Below the pieces are notes generated by a model, which was not told the DNA's origin, made no database searches, and saw nothing but the letters and a program-made list of their open reading frames with translations. The position numbers were made by a program, and so were the translations under genes. A stretch of 64,000 bases of DNA from the NCBI RefSeq assembly GCF_019925205.1, contig NC_083565.1:3701001-3765000 (forward strand). The letters are read 5' to 3'. The DNA is from Metopolophium dirhodum. Lineage: Eukaryota; Arthropoda; Insecta; Hemiptera; Aphididae. Below are positions 11,889 through 25,154 of this stretch, piece by piece; position 1 is the stretch's first letter; each line of letters begins with the position of its first letter.

Positions 11889-13943
11889 AGGTGCATATCA
11901 TAGCTCCTTGAAAAATATATGATAGAAATATGAAGACTTTTGTGTATTATTATCAAATATTCTACTACCTACTAATATAGTGTCACAAACTTCTCCTTAG
12001 AAGATCCCTTATATTATGATTAAATATGTTCTATTATGCTATGTGGTATAAGACGTAACTATACAACAGTTATGGTAAATGTATGGCTCATTACATGTGT
12101 ATGACAAATTTGAATGTTAACAAATTTAATATCTTTATTAAAATTTACTTAAAAACTAAGTTGTCATCTAGATAATCTGTATTTTATTTGTTACATAATG
12201 TTTTACAACTTATTTTAAGAATTGCCAATTTATTTTTCAGTTATTCTGTACCTTATAAACTATAATAATAAGTACAAAAACTATATTAGTTTTATTATTT
12301 TCAAATAGTACTATAAAACTGTCAAAATGTGATATATTTTATTTAACAAATCTGAATTCTGAGTTATAATTTTCTTATACGTTTAGCTATAATAGAATAA
12401 TTTGATAAACTATGTAATTCACCTAATAAATTATCTTAGTATTGAATTCTTAAAACATATGTTTGACAACCAACATTCATTTATTCATATATTTAGCCAA
12501 AACTATATTTGAATGTTATTTTCAATGTTATTCCTACTAAATTTTGAATAACTATTTAATGGCTATCAATAAATCAAATCAATATGGCTTGAAGCTAATA
12601 TTATGTGTTATACTGTTATGTGATATCCATGTTCATATGACTTCAGTAAGCTGGTAAAAATTGTAAATTTGTAAGCAGAAGTTTAGAACTTCTAGGTGTG
12701 TTCTTAATATAGGTATTAATAACATACTCATGTCACATGTTTTGTTATCATTTATTGTTTATACACACCAGATTAAGGAATACACTGGTCGTATGTGATA
12801 ATTCTTCACACTTGTCAATTTACATTTTTGTGAACCAATTATATGTTTGATATATATCATTTTAATTGTCTTTCTGCCTTATAAGCCGATTATTAGGATA
12901 AGTTATCTTGAACTTATTAATATATGATATATATTATACATATAATATATTATTCTGTGAATTAATTTACTATCTATGCCATAAGTTGACAAATCACATT
13001 CACAAGATTATTACTTATTTATTGGATTATGACTATTAGATATAGGTAATCCGAATAATGTAAAAACTCTGATGGATATTTAGGTAATGAAATAAACATT
13101 CATTATTTTTCATTAGATTGAAAATAGTAATTGTGACTGCAGTCAGCTATTGTTGGTGTCGCTATTTGTTTCAGTATAATATGTTAATGATATTTAGATA
13201 TAATAATATATTTCATAGGTATTGGGTACATACTACATTTAGTTATTACCTGAGCTCGGATTTAAAACAAACATTTTCTATATTGTGCATTTAGCAGTAT
13301 TTTGATTTTGATCTTATTATGTATGGTATCTATAATAATGATTTATTTAAACATTATTCTATTTTTAAGTATACCGTTATTATACTTTTTATTTGTATTT
13401 ATTGTCACACCAGTTATTTGTTTAACATTATATTATATTTAAACTATAAAAAAAAAAAATTTAGCTAGCCCAAAAACATGTTTATGTTAAAACAAAAAAT
13501 GTAGCACGCTACTTGATATATTTCTTCTGCAAGGAAAATCTATTAACCATACATATGTTTTGTGAAGCGAGGGACACTAAACTTTTTCTGTGAACTATTT
13601 TTCAAAAAATATCAATTATTACAAACTGGTTTTTTTAATATTATATTTATAATAAATGTTTATTGTTTACTCATTGTAGATGATAGACATAGTCAAAATT
13701 CCCAGTTGTGCAATGGTATCAATATTATCATTAGGTACGGCGTTATAAAGGAGGAGGGCTTTAGCCTCCTCTAAAAATGGTCCAGCCCAACCAATGCTAA
13801 ATGTAACAGAACGTCACAATGTTATTTTTATAATAATTAAAGTATTAATTTTATTTTATTATAATTTATTTTAAAATACTAATGATAATTGTTTTTACTT
13901 TTTTAACAAAATATATTTTGTGATTTGTCAGTGTGGATATTTT
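11889..13943. other. Intergenic region downstream of CUSTOS, no gene seen
   Basis: AT-rich sequence with only short chance ORFs. The CUSTOS 3' UTR presumably occupies its first few hundred bases. One GC-bearing hairpin (GGAGGAGGGCTTTAGCCTCC, 13750-13769) stands out. Nothing else is supported. Confidence 0.5.
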
Positions 13944-15431
13944 AGATTCTGAGCGAAGCGATGAATGTATTGATTCTACAATGATGTGTGTTTTTTTTTT
14001 ATTTTTTTTTTATTTTTTATTTTTATTTTTTAGATTCTGAGCGAAGCGATGAATGTATTGATTCTACAATGATGTGTGTTTTTTTTGTTTTTTTTAGATT
14101 CTGAGCGAAGCGATGAATGTATTGATTCTACAATGATGTGTGTTTTTTTTTTTATTTTTTTTTTTATTTTTGTGTCTGTCATCACGTTTTAGGACAGTAA
14201 AAGTGCTTGGATTTTCTTCAATAGTAACTTTTCTGATAGGAAAGTGAATCTAGTTGGTACTTTGGGGGGTTAAAAGTAAAAATTTCCCAGTAGTTTTCAC
14301 AAGCGACGTGAAAAACAAAAGAAAAATTAAGGAAAAACGGGAATTTTTACGCAAAATCTGTTTTCGAGAAAATCGATTTTGGTTTTTGGTGTAAATCTAA
14401 AACAAATGACCGTAGGGACATGAAATTTTGACTGAATGTTTATATTAGCATTTTCTATACACCATAAAATATTTTGACTCTTTTTGAGCTGTTTACGGCC
14501 ATTGTCAGTTTTCAATTTTTTTAGTTTTTTTTTCTATAAATATCAATAAAATTTTATCTGTTGAGTAAAAAAGCTTGAAAATTTAATAGAAGGCTCCTAG
14601 GTTATTGTTTCAAAGGCAGATGAAAAAAATTAAAAATCCTTAGTCACAGTTTTTATTTATAAGCATTTAAAGTTCAAATTTTGACAAAATACGGAAAAAT
14701 CACGAAAAATAGCAAATTATTTTGAGTTGAGAATTCATAAAAATTTTTCTTTTTAAATCTAAGATTTGAAAATGTAATATAAGATTACTCATAAGTTTGT
14801 CTACCTTTATCAAAAAAAAAAATGTCTAGAAGAAACTTAAATTAAATTTTTATGAGCGTCTGAAATTTATATTTTTACAACATTTGATATTTACTCGATT
14901 TCTCATGTAACAATTTTCTTATTTTATTGTAATTAAAAAACGAATGACTGTAGATACTTGAAAATTTCACTGAATGTTCATATTACCATTTTCTATACAC
15001 CATAAAATGTTGAAAATATTTTGACTCTTTTTGAGCTGTTTACGGACATTGTCAGTTTTCAATTTTTTTAGTTTTTTTTTCTATAAATATCAATAAATTT
15101 TTATATGTTGGGTAAAAAAGCGTGAAAATGTAATATAAGGCTCCTGATATATCGTTCTAATAGCAGTTGAAAAATATTAAAAATACATAGGCACAATTTT
15201 TTTTTATAAGCATTTAAAGTTCAAATTTTGACAACATTTATCAAATTTATAATTTATTAATTATTTTGTGGTTAAAAATGTATAAAATGTTTAACTTTTA
15301 TGGCTAAAGATTGAAAATTTAAAACAAGGCTCCACGTAAATAGGTTATATATAAATTACTTTATTCACAATAATATCATCAAATATACTTGGTAATATCA
15401 TAGAATGACTGACCGTTTTCGCTCAGAATCG
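13944..15431. repeat. Dispersed repeat ending in GATTCTGAGCG, with triplicated left terminus and internal duplication
   Basis: AGATTCTGAGCGAAGCGATG, followed by about 30 further shared bases and a T-run, is repeated at 13944, 14032 and 14096. The right end at 15420-15431 is CGCTCAGAATCG, its inverse. Inside, 14395-14690 and 14935-15230 are direct duplicates (shared CACCATAAAAT, TTGACTCTTTTTGAGCTGTT and TATAAATATCAATAAA). Other pieces of the family occur at about 16,757, 18,546, 19,068, 19,117 and 19,577. Superfamily unknown; no transposase is seen. Confidence 0.65.
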
Positions 15432-17881
15432 TTTTTCTTATACAATGATATTATATCATTGAATTCAAATTTAACACCATCCATTACAGTGACCCACTTG
15501 TAACCTACTGTACAGCAGAGCGACATCCACTTATCCACCTTTTTAAATTTTAAATTTAATAAATGTTTCAAAAACACGAACTTTAAATGCTTATAAAAAA
15601 AAGTGTGTGGCTTGGCGTGGCGCGTTGGCTGCTACCAGTCGCGGAATTAAACCGTTAAAACAATCGTAAAATCAACCTACCGTACCAACCTTACCCCTAC
15701 CACAGTTCATAACCCCTACAACAACTAATGTCCATAGTCGCCGGGCTTAAGTTCAATATAAAAAAAAAAGTGTGCCTATGTACCTATTTTTAATATTTTT
15801 CAAATTCTTTTGTATATCAGAAGCCTTATATTAATTTTCCATACTTTTTGACCTTACAAATAATATTTTATTGACACTATTATAGAAAAAAAAATACTAA
15901 AAAAAATTGAAAATGTTATTAAGTATATGAATTGATAAAATAAAAATATGGTATAAGTTTCAAGTGTCTACAGTTATTCGTTTTTGAATTACAACAAAAT
16001 AAGAAAATCGCTACCTACTTGAGAAATCTAGTGAATGTTGTACATATCCGTGGTAACCTTATAGACGTCTGACTGTGATATTTATTTATTGCAAAATGTT
16101 ATATAATATTTAGATTATATTAGATATTGTTTTTGAGATTTATAAACATATTGCAGTAATAGGTATGATATGATTATCGTATGTGGTTAATATAATAATA
16201 AGTGTGTTTGATGGTACCTACCTATCTATTAATGGTTAAAAATTCGTGACCACGTTGGCCCTTCAAAAATGATAGTTATTGGAACAGAATTTCAGTTAGG
16301 GAATAATATACGTTGAGTGTTTACAATAGTTCAATTTTAATGCGAGATACGAGCATTTTTAAATTGTAACATTTTACATTTGTTAACCTAGTCATCACTT
16401 TCATAACAATTAAAATATCGTAAAAAAATCCAACGCAACAACACGGATACTTACAATGTTCTTAACTTTAAGTTTGATAATAGATCAATTCACTCTAATA
16501 CCTATGCCTACTAATAAGTTAACAACACAAATTTGGTAGATAGTGTCATATTATGTGTGTCAGAGAGAGAAAACGCTGACATCATCTTTATACAATCCGT
16601 GTGTTACAGGTATTGTGTCATGAAAAATAATTGGAAAATATATTTTAGTTTGTGAATATCCAAATCGATCGCTAACAGTAGGAAAATAAAGTGCATACAA
16701 TTAATTTATATGGTAACAGGATAAGTTAATTTTTTTGTCATTATCATTGTTTTATCTTAGGTTTTGAGTTGAGCGATGAATGTATTGATTTTACAATGAT
16801 GTGTCGATGTGTGTTTTATTAGTGTTTATTTTTTTGTGTTTGAAAAGTGTCTTCAAAAAGAATAGTCTTGATATTTACCGTATTATTTATTTATTTATTT
16901 ATTTATTTATATTTATATTTACGGGTCTAGCCCTTTTGAAAAACAAAGTTTGATATATACAGATTTACAATAAAATTAATAAAGATATACATAGGTATGG
17001 TATAAGTATTAAAAAAAATCATTTACCTATTCAATGATTTTTAATTGAATTCAAATTTAACACATTCATTACTCAATGACGAGATATACTCGACACCTAT
17101 AATGTACAACGGAGGGATTATCTATACTTGACGGATTTATTTGTTATTGTAAAGATAAAATAAAACCTCTTAATGTGAGCACTGAACATTATAGTACTTG
17201 ATAGATCTCTAACTCCTACACGTGAAACACAAATACTACAGAGAAAAAAAGACATTTATTTGGTTTGATACCTAATTACTAGTTCAAGGGTATAATATGT
17301 TTGGAACTTAAAACTTCTATGAAATTAATAAAAATTGGATAAAAAGTTCTAAAATTTTCGAACTGTAAGAAATAAAAAAATTAGAAACAAATGTCACTTG
17401 ATTTTAAAACAGGTTAATATTCCCTATGATGAAAGCTTGGTTGACTTAATGGTATTTTGTGGTTGCTGTAAAATCAAAACAAAAGACTCCAAGTTTCCGT
17501 TATTTTAATGATCGTAAGGTATGTACTATGTCACTGTCTATGTGCAACTGTCATGTACCTACGGATCAGATTAACTAAATACTCTAAGCTCGAAGTCGAT
17601 AGGTATAAGAGTTCAACGATAAATTGAAGGAATAACATCTTAAGTCTTAACAATTAGGTAATATCATCATCTCGATGTATGTACCAACCAATTATCTGCA
17701 TTTGCCTGATCGTTGTATTGCCGCTTCTACAGGTAGGTAAGTACTTCTAAAATCGTCGTTGTATCACGTGCTCCGCGGAAATTAACGAGAGCCACGGGCA
17801 CACGTAGCTGAGAAATGATAAAAAAGATAGAGAACATGGTTATAAAAAATACTCGCATTGGTGTTATAGTAATACAATAAC
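15432..17881. other. Gene-free region with repeat fragments
   Basis: Positions 15,480-15,545 (CGACATCCACTT, CCTACTGTACAGCAGAGC) recur inverted at 62,361-62,402 and loosely near 17,060 and 19,640, so they are a dispersed repeat. A GC-richer patch at 15,605-15,750 is unlike its surroundings and does not fold as a tRNA by eye. 16,400-16,560 resembles 22,880-23,000. 16,757-16,800 is another GATTCTGAGCG-family piece. (TTTA)n lies at about 16,885-16,920. No gene is seen. Confidence 0.45.
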
Positions 17882-17889
17882 ATTACCTA

Positions 17890-17993
17890 CAAGGCCGTAT
17901 CTGATGGGGGGGGGGGGAGGGGGGGGGGTCCAGAGGGCCTCGGCATGTTTTGAAACCCCCCTCCCCCGAAAAAAATTTCTGGATACGGCCTTG
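17890..17993. mobile_element. 104-bp hAT-like MITE with G-tracts
   Basis: The termini CAAGGCCGTATC (17890) and GATACGGCCTTG (ending 17993) are inverted repeats. The flanks ATTACCTA at 17882-17889 and 17994-18001 are a perfect 8-bp target duplication, the hAT hallmark. The interior has two long G runs (13 and 11 Gs split by one A) and a C-rich stretch. Too short to encode anything. Confidence 0.85.
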
Positions 17994-18001
17994 ATTACCT
18001 A

Positions 18002-20991
18002 TAGGGATTTAAACATGGACAGAGTCTGTTTTGTAGCTGTCTGTATGTCATTATTGTATTAACCACCACATGATGATAATGATATACATTTAAGTTATAA
18101 CTTATATAGTTATAGGTTGTCAGTGACTTTCGATTGCATATTTTAGTACACAATGAGTATTATCGATAATTTGTTTTCTCTATTGTCTCGTAGTTTTAAT
18201 AGGCGCCTCGATATAATATAATCCATATATAAGATGTTTATTTAGGTAGGTTATCGTCAAATAGTTAATTGTTCGGTAAATGTTGACAATACTTCTGAAG
18301 TAGGTATATTATACCTATAGGTACCTAATTTACCAAAGTGTGATTATGATACTTGAGTCATGAACATCGGAAAAATATGATACCTCAACTTAACAGTATA
18401 GTGCACTTTAGGTCCATTTCGTGAAGTAATCACGGTCAGAGCAGCATAATTATTATATGCATATTATATCTCAGACATAATGTAGGAGTAGGTTACAAGT
18501 AGGTTTCACTGCATAATGGGCGGTATATTAAATTTGAACATAATACGAAAAACGATTCTGGGCGGAGACGGTTTGTCAGTGTGGATATTTTAAATTATAT
18601 TTATATTGCTATTACTTATTGTTCATACGATAGCCGGTAAGTTGAATTAATATTATAAAATAACTAAAATCCATACATATTTTTGGTTATTTAATATATA
18701 ATTTCGTCCAAATAATAAAAGTTATAAAATAACTATAAAAAAAATAGTGTTTTTATATTTTTGAGATATTTTGGTTACAGAATAACCTACTTACGTGGAA
18801 CTTTGTTTTTAATTTTCAATCCTTAACTATAAAAGTTGAACGTTTTATACATTTTTAAACTTTAAATTTGATAAATGTTTCTAAAACTCGAACTTTCAAT
18901 TCTTATGAGATGACATACACAAAAATAATGATCCAATTTTCTAAAAGATAAGATACTATAATATGTTGAAATCGAAGAACTCCTCTGGTAGAAATTTTGT
19001 TTACAGGATAAAAAAAAAATAATAGATATCATTGTAAAACCACTATAGCTTCGTAGCTTGCTCCGCTCAGAATCTAAAAAATAAAAAAACATCATTGTAA
19101 AATCAATACATTCATTGCTCCGCTCAGAATCTAAAATGATAATTTCAAAGTATTTGCTAATAATAATCAGTTGTCGTGATTAAATTTCCACTACTTTTCA
19201 TAATCACTGGGGAAAAAGGGAAAACAAGAATTTAATAACAGGGAAAACGAAAGAAAGAACAAAAACGGGAATTGTTTCGCAAAACCAGTTAGGTACTAGA
19301 TACCTCCTATTCGAACAAAAAAATTCAGATTTTTGGTGTACCTAACTCAAAAATGAATAGCCATAGATACTTTAAATGCTCGCCAAATGATTTATACTTT
19401 TATATTATAATTTTTTACATAATATGGTATACTGATATTATAATATTCAATATATTTTTGTTCTTTTTGAGCTATTTAATAGGTACTTTATAGAAATTTG
19501 ACATTTTCAATTTTTTTTTAGTGTTTTTCCTATAGTTGTAGGTACTTTTAATTAGTAATATAGTTAGGCAGACAGACCGTTTTCGCTCAAAATCGTTTTC
19601 CATGTGCAATGATTTATTGATGATTTATTTATATGATTGAATTCAAATGTAACACATTATAGTGACTTTTTCCTGATTTACACTCGACACCTACATACTG
19701 TAGCAGACTGGTTACTGGTGATCACATTCCTCCTTTTTCAATTTTGTGAACGTGAATGAAATTTATAATTATACAATATTTATGATTTTTTGAAATATAT
19801 TTACCTATACAATTTTAAATACCTACCTATACCCGCGTTGTACAACTAGTAGCACGCCAGCACCTACATGTTTTAATTTGTTTTAGATCGTGAACTTGAA
19901 CGTGTTCCTTTATAAATAGAAAAGTGAACGTCAGCGACTTGGTTTTTTACGTATACCTAGGTAATGCACGTGAACGAATTCAATTTTCAAGTAATAAACG
20001 CTCCGAAAACTACATAATAATATTAGGTATAGGTTACTCATTACATTAAGTATTGAGTATATTAACGGGAGAGCGTTGAAAACTGTGAATATATAGTAAC
20101 AAATGTATTAGGTATGCGTATGAATTATATCTTTAAAAACTAACAAAACCAGGGTCGTTTTATGCCGCATTACTGCGTATAACTAGTTATTTAGCCATGG
20201 CTTATACTTTATATTATAATAATATTATTTTTTTGTATCGTTTAGTGTTGTAGTGCCCAAACTCGTAACGGTGTATTAGGTACCTACCCGGCTACCCATC
20301 CCAAACAACACCGTTTGGGATATGGTACAGGTAAATAAATAAAACGCCTACACGTGCTGTACTTACCGATAGTTACACTCAATTAATGGTGCACTGATCA
20401 CGGACCACGGGCCTGCAAGCTGCAACAGTGCAACAGCTATAATAATTGTAGTGCAGTTGTTAATGTCTTTTCTATGGGTGTTATCAGTAATTAATAAATT
20501 AAAACCACGGTATTCGACAATTGTTATCAAATATAAATGTATGCCATTATATTTCGATTACTTCAAATTTTAAACACGTACAGGTTTAAAAGCATAGTAA
20601 TATGATAATTTACCTATATTCAAATATAAAGGACGTAGCTTCCTCACGTGTTTTTGTATTGTAGTGATGTTCTGAAGAGTGTATAGGCATATTACGAACA
20701 AATTACAGAAAAATAGGTCCTAAAATGGGCATATGAGTGGTATTAGTCGTCATATATTTTAATGGCCGGTCTGTGTTATGTGTATAATGGATTGAAATAT
20801 TGAATACAAATTTTATGGCTAAAAAAATTTCAAGACATTTAATATTATTTTGCATACACTTGTATTACCTATTTGTTGGGTATAATTAGAAATTTTAGTA
20901 TTTAAATTTTTATTAAAAGGGGGACGGGTAATAGTTGACCATTCCATGATTATTGCTTATTTTGCATTAATTTCCCACAAAAATTTAAAAC
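18002..20991. other. Gene-free region with GATTCTGAGCG-family fragments
   Basis: 18,540-18,600 contains the repeat terminus (ACGATTCTGGGCGGAGACGG) followed by the GTCAGTGTGGATATTTTA string also seen at 13,927. 19,068-19,133 has two inverted termini (CTCCGCTCAGAATCTAAAA) 50 bp apart, and 19,577-19,600 another. The minus-strand ORF at 18,862-19,095 lies inside this repeat and is not regarded as a gene. The remainder is AT-rich with no visible feature. Confidence 0.45.
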
Positions 20992-20999
20992 GTTTTTAT

Positions 21000-21443
21000 C
21001 AAGCCTGGGCATAAACAAATTAAAAAGTTAAGTTGATTTTAACTTTTTGATTTAACTTTTTAAAATTTAATTTTTAACTTAACTGATATTTATTGATATT
21101 AACTTAATAAATAACAAATTGATTTGAATCAAATCCAAGTTAATAATATTATAATTTATAAATAATTAAATAATGAACATAATACAATTATTATAGATGA
21201 TAAATGTTGTGTAAACATTAACTTTTTATTATTTTAAACCATATAATAATATGGCTAGTAAAAAAATTAAAAATAAATAAATAAATAACTTAACTTAAGT
21301 TAATAAGTTAATTGTAAGTTTCCATAGAACATTTAACTTAACCGAGTTAAAAAATAAATTAGGATAACAACTATTAACTATACATTTTTAAAATATTTTC
21401 TATCAACTTAATTAAAAACTTTCCATTAACTTGCCCAGGCTTG
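21000..21443. mobile_element. 444-bp hAT-like MITE with CAAGCCTGGGCA termini
   Basis: CAAGCCTGGGCA at 21000 is inverted at the right end (TGCCCAGGCTTG, ending 21443). The flanking octamers GTTTTTAT (20992-20999) and GTTATTAT (21444-21451) match in seven of eight bases, a slightly aged hAT-type target duplication. The interior is rich in TTAACTT-type repeats. A second member begins at 63,737. Confidence 0.8.
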
Positions 21444-21451
21444 GTTATTAT

Positions 21452-24323
21452 CTTAGAGCCAATTAAACTAAACAGAAAGGAAGATGCATAAAAAATAAAA
21501 ATATAATTACCGTAATGATATATTTAAGTTTTTAACTCAACATTATTTCGGTGTCGAAATACATAATTAATTACTATGCGTTTTAGAGTATATTATAGTA
21601 ATATAGTGTCTAGGGCTGTAACCTCAGGAGAAGAGACAATATGATGGAATATAATTAATATTATTTATTACTATTATAATAATAATGAATTCAGGAGACA
21701 AAACAATTCAACTATTTTATAACAAACGTTTGTTTCTTATAATACAAATAGTTGAAATTGTTTGAATGTGATGTGTATAATTTATATACTTGACAATTAT
21801 CAAGAGGTAGAAGTACCGTACCTACTTGTAATTTATTAATATTATAAAATTGGTGTAGGTACCTGCTTACAGATTTGATAAAAACATGATCAGAATGAAT
21901 GACCAGTTCATGATACGAGCACGAGTGTATAGTTGCGTGCAAACAATCAAACTAATAAGGTTCAAGAACTCGATCAATAGGAAAACTCAAACTATACCTA
22001 CTTGTTGATTCATTTGACGTATATAAAATTGTTCAGCTCGCAGAATTCAAATTTAAAGGTAAATAAACATTTTTTTTAAATTTATAGCATATGATATTAA
22101 TTTAAAACTATATTTTTATCAAATTATTACGGTTTGTAATAATTATGCTGCCTTGTTAATAATTGTTTTATTATATAAATTATCAATAATTGTGTGTACA
22201 ATGTATATTGAAAATATGCTCGTTTAATATCCATCTACCTATTTATTTATCAGGTATTTTTATTTATAACTTATAACTTATAACATACCTAAACAATGTT
22301 AATACATAACAACTATATTATTGTATTCGGCACACTGCTTAGGCATCTATAATGGTAACTACATACACAATACGGTGTCTATGTCCCATAGTAAAAAAAT
22401 AATTGTAAAAATAGTGAAAATGTCTATAATTACCAATTACTCATTATTACCGTTCTCAATGACTTTTAATGATACGATTATAATATTTATTGTAGTTAAT
22501 GTAAGTATAATTAGCTATAGATTGAACTTGGATGTTAGATTAAGAAAATTAGGAGAAGGAAGGATTACCTATGTAATTCTGATTTTCATATTTTAAGAAA
22601 ACTGTTTTAACCCTTTTAACTGAAAATTAAGAGAACGCTATCCATATATGTGTTACAAACGTACAGCACAGCATATTTACATTCATCAGGACCGATTGTA
22701 TGCTGTTATTTTTAATATTAGAGTGCATTTATTACTTACTATCAAATTTAAAGGTAAAAACATTATTTGCTCTTAAGCGATAGCTATTTTTTGATATTTT
22801 AATCCTTAAGCAAGTTATAAGTAATAAGTAATATATTACAAATCAAAAATGATATAGCTCATATCTATGTACCTAGCTTAAAAATTAAAATATCGAAAAA
22901 TCCGACAAATAATGTTCTTAGCTTTAACTTTGATGATAGGTTAATTCATTCTTATATTAAAACTAACAACATGCAATCGACTCTGACAAAAAATGTGCAA
23001 TGCCGTACGTTTGTAAGACGGAGAAACCACTTGCATGTCATGTATTGGGTAGTGTCCTCTGAAGTCCACTGAGATTGTACTAAAGTCTCGTTGATGGACG
23101 ATGCCTAATGTCTGAATCTAATATTCTTCACTTTCCCAAAGTCTATTCCCTGTGTGCAAAATCTAGTTACATATCTATCACATAACAGTCGCACTGTGAA
23201 GTGAGAAGTTTATCATTTTTTCTCAGTGACCACTCAGTGACAACTCACAGACGCTTAACGCCCGGTTTTGTGAAGTTCATCTATGTGATGTCTCAAAAAG
23301 TATATAGAAGTACCATCACAATGTAACTACTATGTGATATCTATGTTAAGTGTTAGGGAATGCATTTTTATAATTCAAATGCTTATTGCAGATGTCACAT
23401 TGATATCTCATTATGTGCAATTAGTCATCTATGGAACGTTACACCACTTAAATTACTATTAATAATTCAGTGAAAAAATTCAAAAAGTACGTTCGGATTT
23501 TGTACGATTTTATTGTACAAATGACCACAATTTATTTCCGCCGATCCGGGAATCGATCTTGCTATCCTAACCTACCTAGCCACAAGCCTAACCTACCGGG
23601 ACACTACTGAGTTAATGACTATAGTCGAACCTCGTCTATTTAAATTGTTTCAAATTGCAATGATAATTTGTGCATTTCATATTATAGGTACCAGCTCTAA
23701 AATCAACAGTTGTGAGTTACATTCCCTTCAGTGGTATACGCAGTACGTAGGAGTTTTAAATTTGAAGTGGGAGAATAAAATTAGGTTTTAAATAACTAAG
23801 TGAACATACTATATTATATGATATATGAATGCACCTTGCTTATAAGACTAATAAAATCAATAATCATAAATTATTGATAATGTATTAGGTAGGTAGGTGA
23901 AATAGATGAAATGACACACAAAATTAGTATTATGCTTGGCCTCTCACAATGCTTACACCGTACTACCGTAGTAGGTACTCTTAAACCAATATAATATACT
24001 CTTGATGTAAGTACCTCGTATCTATGGCTTATAAAAGCAGAGTAAAGTACGGCCACATACACTACTAGATATTATACGTATAACATTGAATTTAATGTAG
24101 AAAATTTAAATAAACATTATTTAAAACAAATAATACCTTTATTAAATCTTAAAAACAATATATCAATATAAATTATTTAGATATTGAAATATATAATATG
24201 ATGAACAAAGAATACAAAATAAATTCAATAGTACCTAAATATCATATTATACAAGTTATTACAGTTTATTGTTTAATGTTTATTATATAAAATATACATT
24301 AAATTAAAATATAGGTAATAACA
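21452..24323. other. Gene-free AT-rich region with repeat fragments
   Basis: 22,880-23,075 resembles 16,400-16,580 and ends in GTACGTTTGTAAGACGGAGA, a terminus related to that of the element at 39,930-40,378. ATCTATGTGATGTCT at about 23,281 is inverted at about 25,560-25,575, perhaps ends of the element containing the 24.3-25.2 kb transposase fragment. The 91-codon plus ORF at 22,321 has no recognisable motif. Confidence 0.4.
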
Positions 24324-25154
24324 TTATTTAGTATGCAACAATGCCATAGCTATTGACTTATTATTACTAATTGGAAAAGAAAAACACTTGTACTTTATTG
24401 ATTCTATATCAATTGATATTAAAGGAGGTTTTGGGATTATATCATGTATATAGTACATTTTAATTATATCTGATGAAATAGGATTTTGAAACATAGGAAA
24501 TATGTTATATTTGATTGCTTCAATTTTAATTATACCGTTTGAGAATTGAATGATATTTATTACTTTTACTATGCCATGGTCTTTTATGTAAACAAAATTA
24601 TCTTTTAAATTTGTTGAATTTAGTACATAGTTGTTTAAGATAATTTCTTTATAGTAAGTTTCATCAATTGATCTATTAACTAGAGGGTCATAATTTATTT
24701 CATTTTTTAGAATTGGATAGTTGGGTGCAATTGTGGAAGTATCAATATCAATGTGTTCCATTATACGATTATAGGTGTCTTCTAGTGGAAACCTAGCATT
24801 TTTACAACTCTTTTTTAAAAACTGTAAATAGTTTTCATATTTAAATGCAGAAAATGTATCTAAACTCCCATGCATCATAACAAAATCAGCAACATGAATT
24901 AAGCCATGTACATTGTAGCTTACATATTCTTCTCCATAATGTGTAGAATATTCACTAACAAAACGTTCAATTAACATTTTAGCAACATTGTTATAGGTAT
25001 AGCATGTTTTAGGAGAAATTAACAGTCTGATTGCGCAACTTAATATCATAAAATGTTTGTACAGACTGTTTTTCAATCTTCCTTTTAGAACTATTGGCCC
25101 TGTGTAAATGAGAAAAGTTCTAAACTCAGTAGCTTTCCAATATTCGTGTATATT
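24324..25154 (-). pseudogene. C-terminal fragment of a DNA-transposon transposase-associated protein
   Basis: The frame is open from 25,154 down to the stop at 24,324 (276 codons) with no ATG at its head; a TAA sits directly upstream, so it is a 5'-truncated relic or an isolated exon. The block YWKATEFRTFLIYTGPIVLK, then NSLYKHFMILSCAIRLL, YGEEYVSYNVHGLIHVADF and DTFSAFKYENYLQFLKK is a conserved stretch familiar from multi-copy transposon proteins of aphids and other animals (CACTA/EnSpm-like, tnp2-related by memory). The remaining C-terminal 130 residues are not recognised. It is possibly bounded by the inverted ATCTATGTGATGTCT pair (23,281 / 25,560). The superfamily is tentative; the transposon origin is fairly safe. 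Confidence 0.65.

Noticed and set aside
13562..13774. 70-codon plus ORF
   Set aside because: No start context, motif or splice sign; phenylalanine/isoleucine-rich as expected for chance AT-rich ORFs.
15605..15750. GC-rich patch considered as a tRNA or second SINE head
   Set aside because: No adjacent A and B boxes with correct spacing and no cloverleaf by eye.
22321..22596. 91-codon plus ORF with hydrophobic stretch
   Set aside because: Hydrophobicity follows from AT richness; no family, neighbour or regulatory support.
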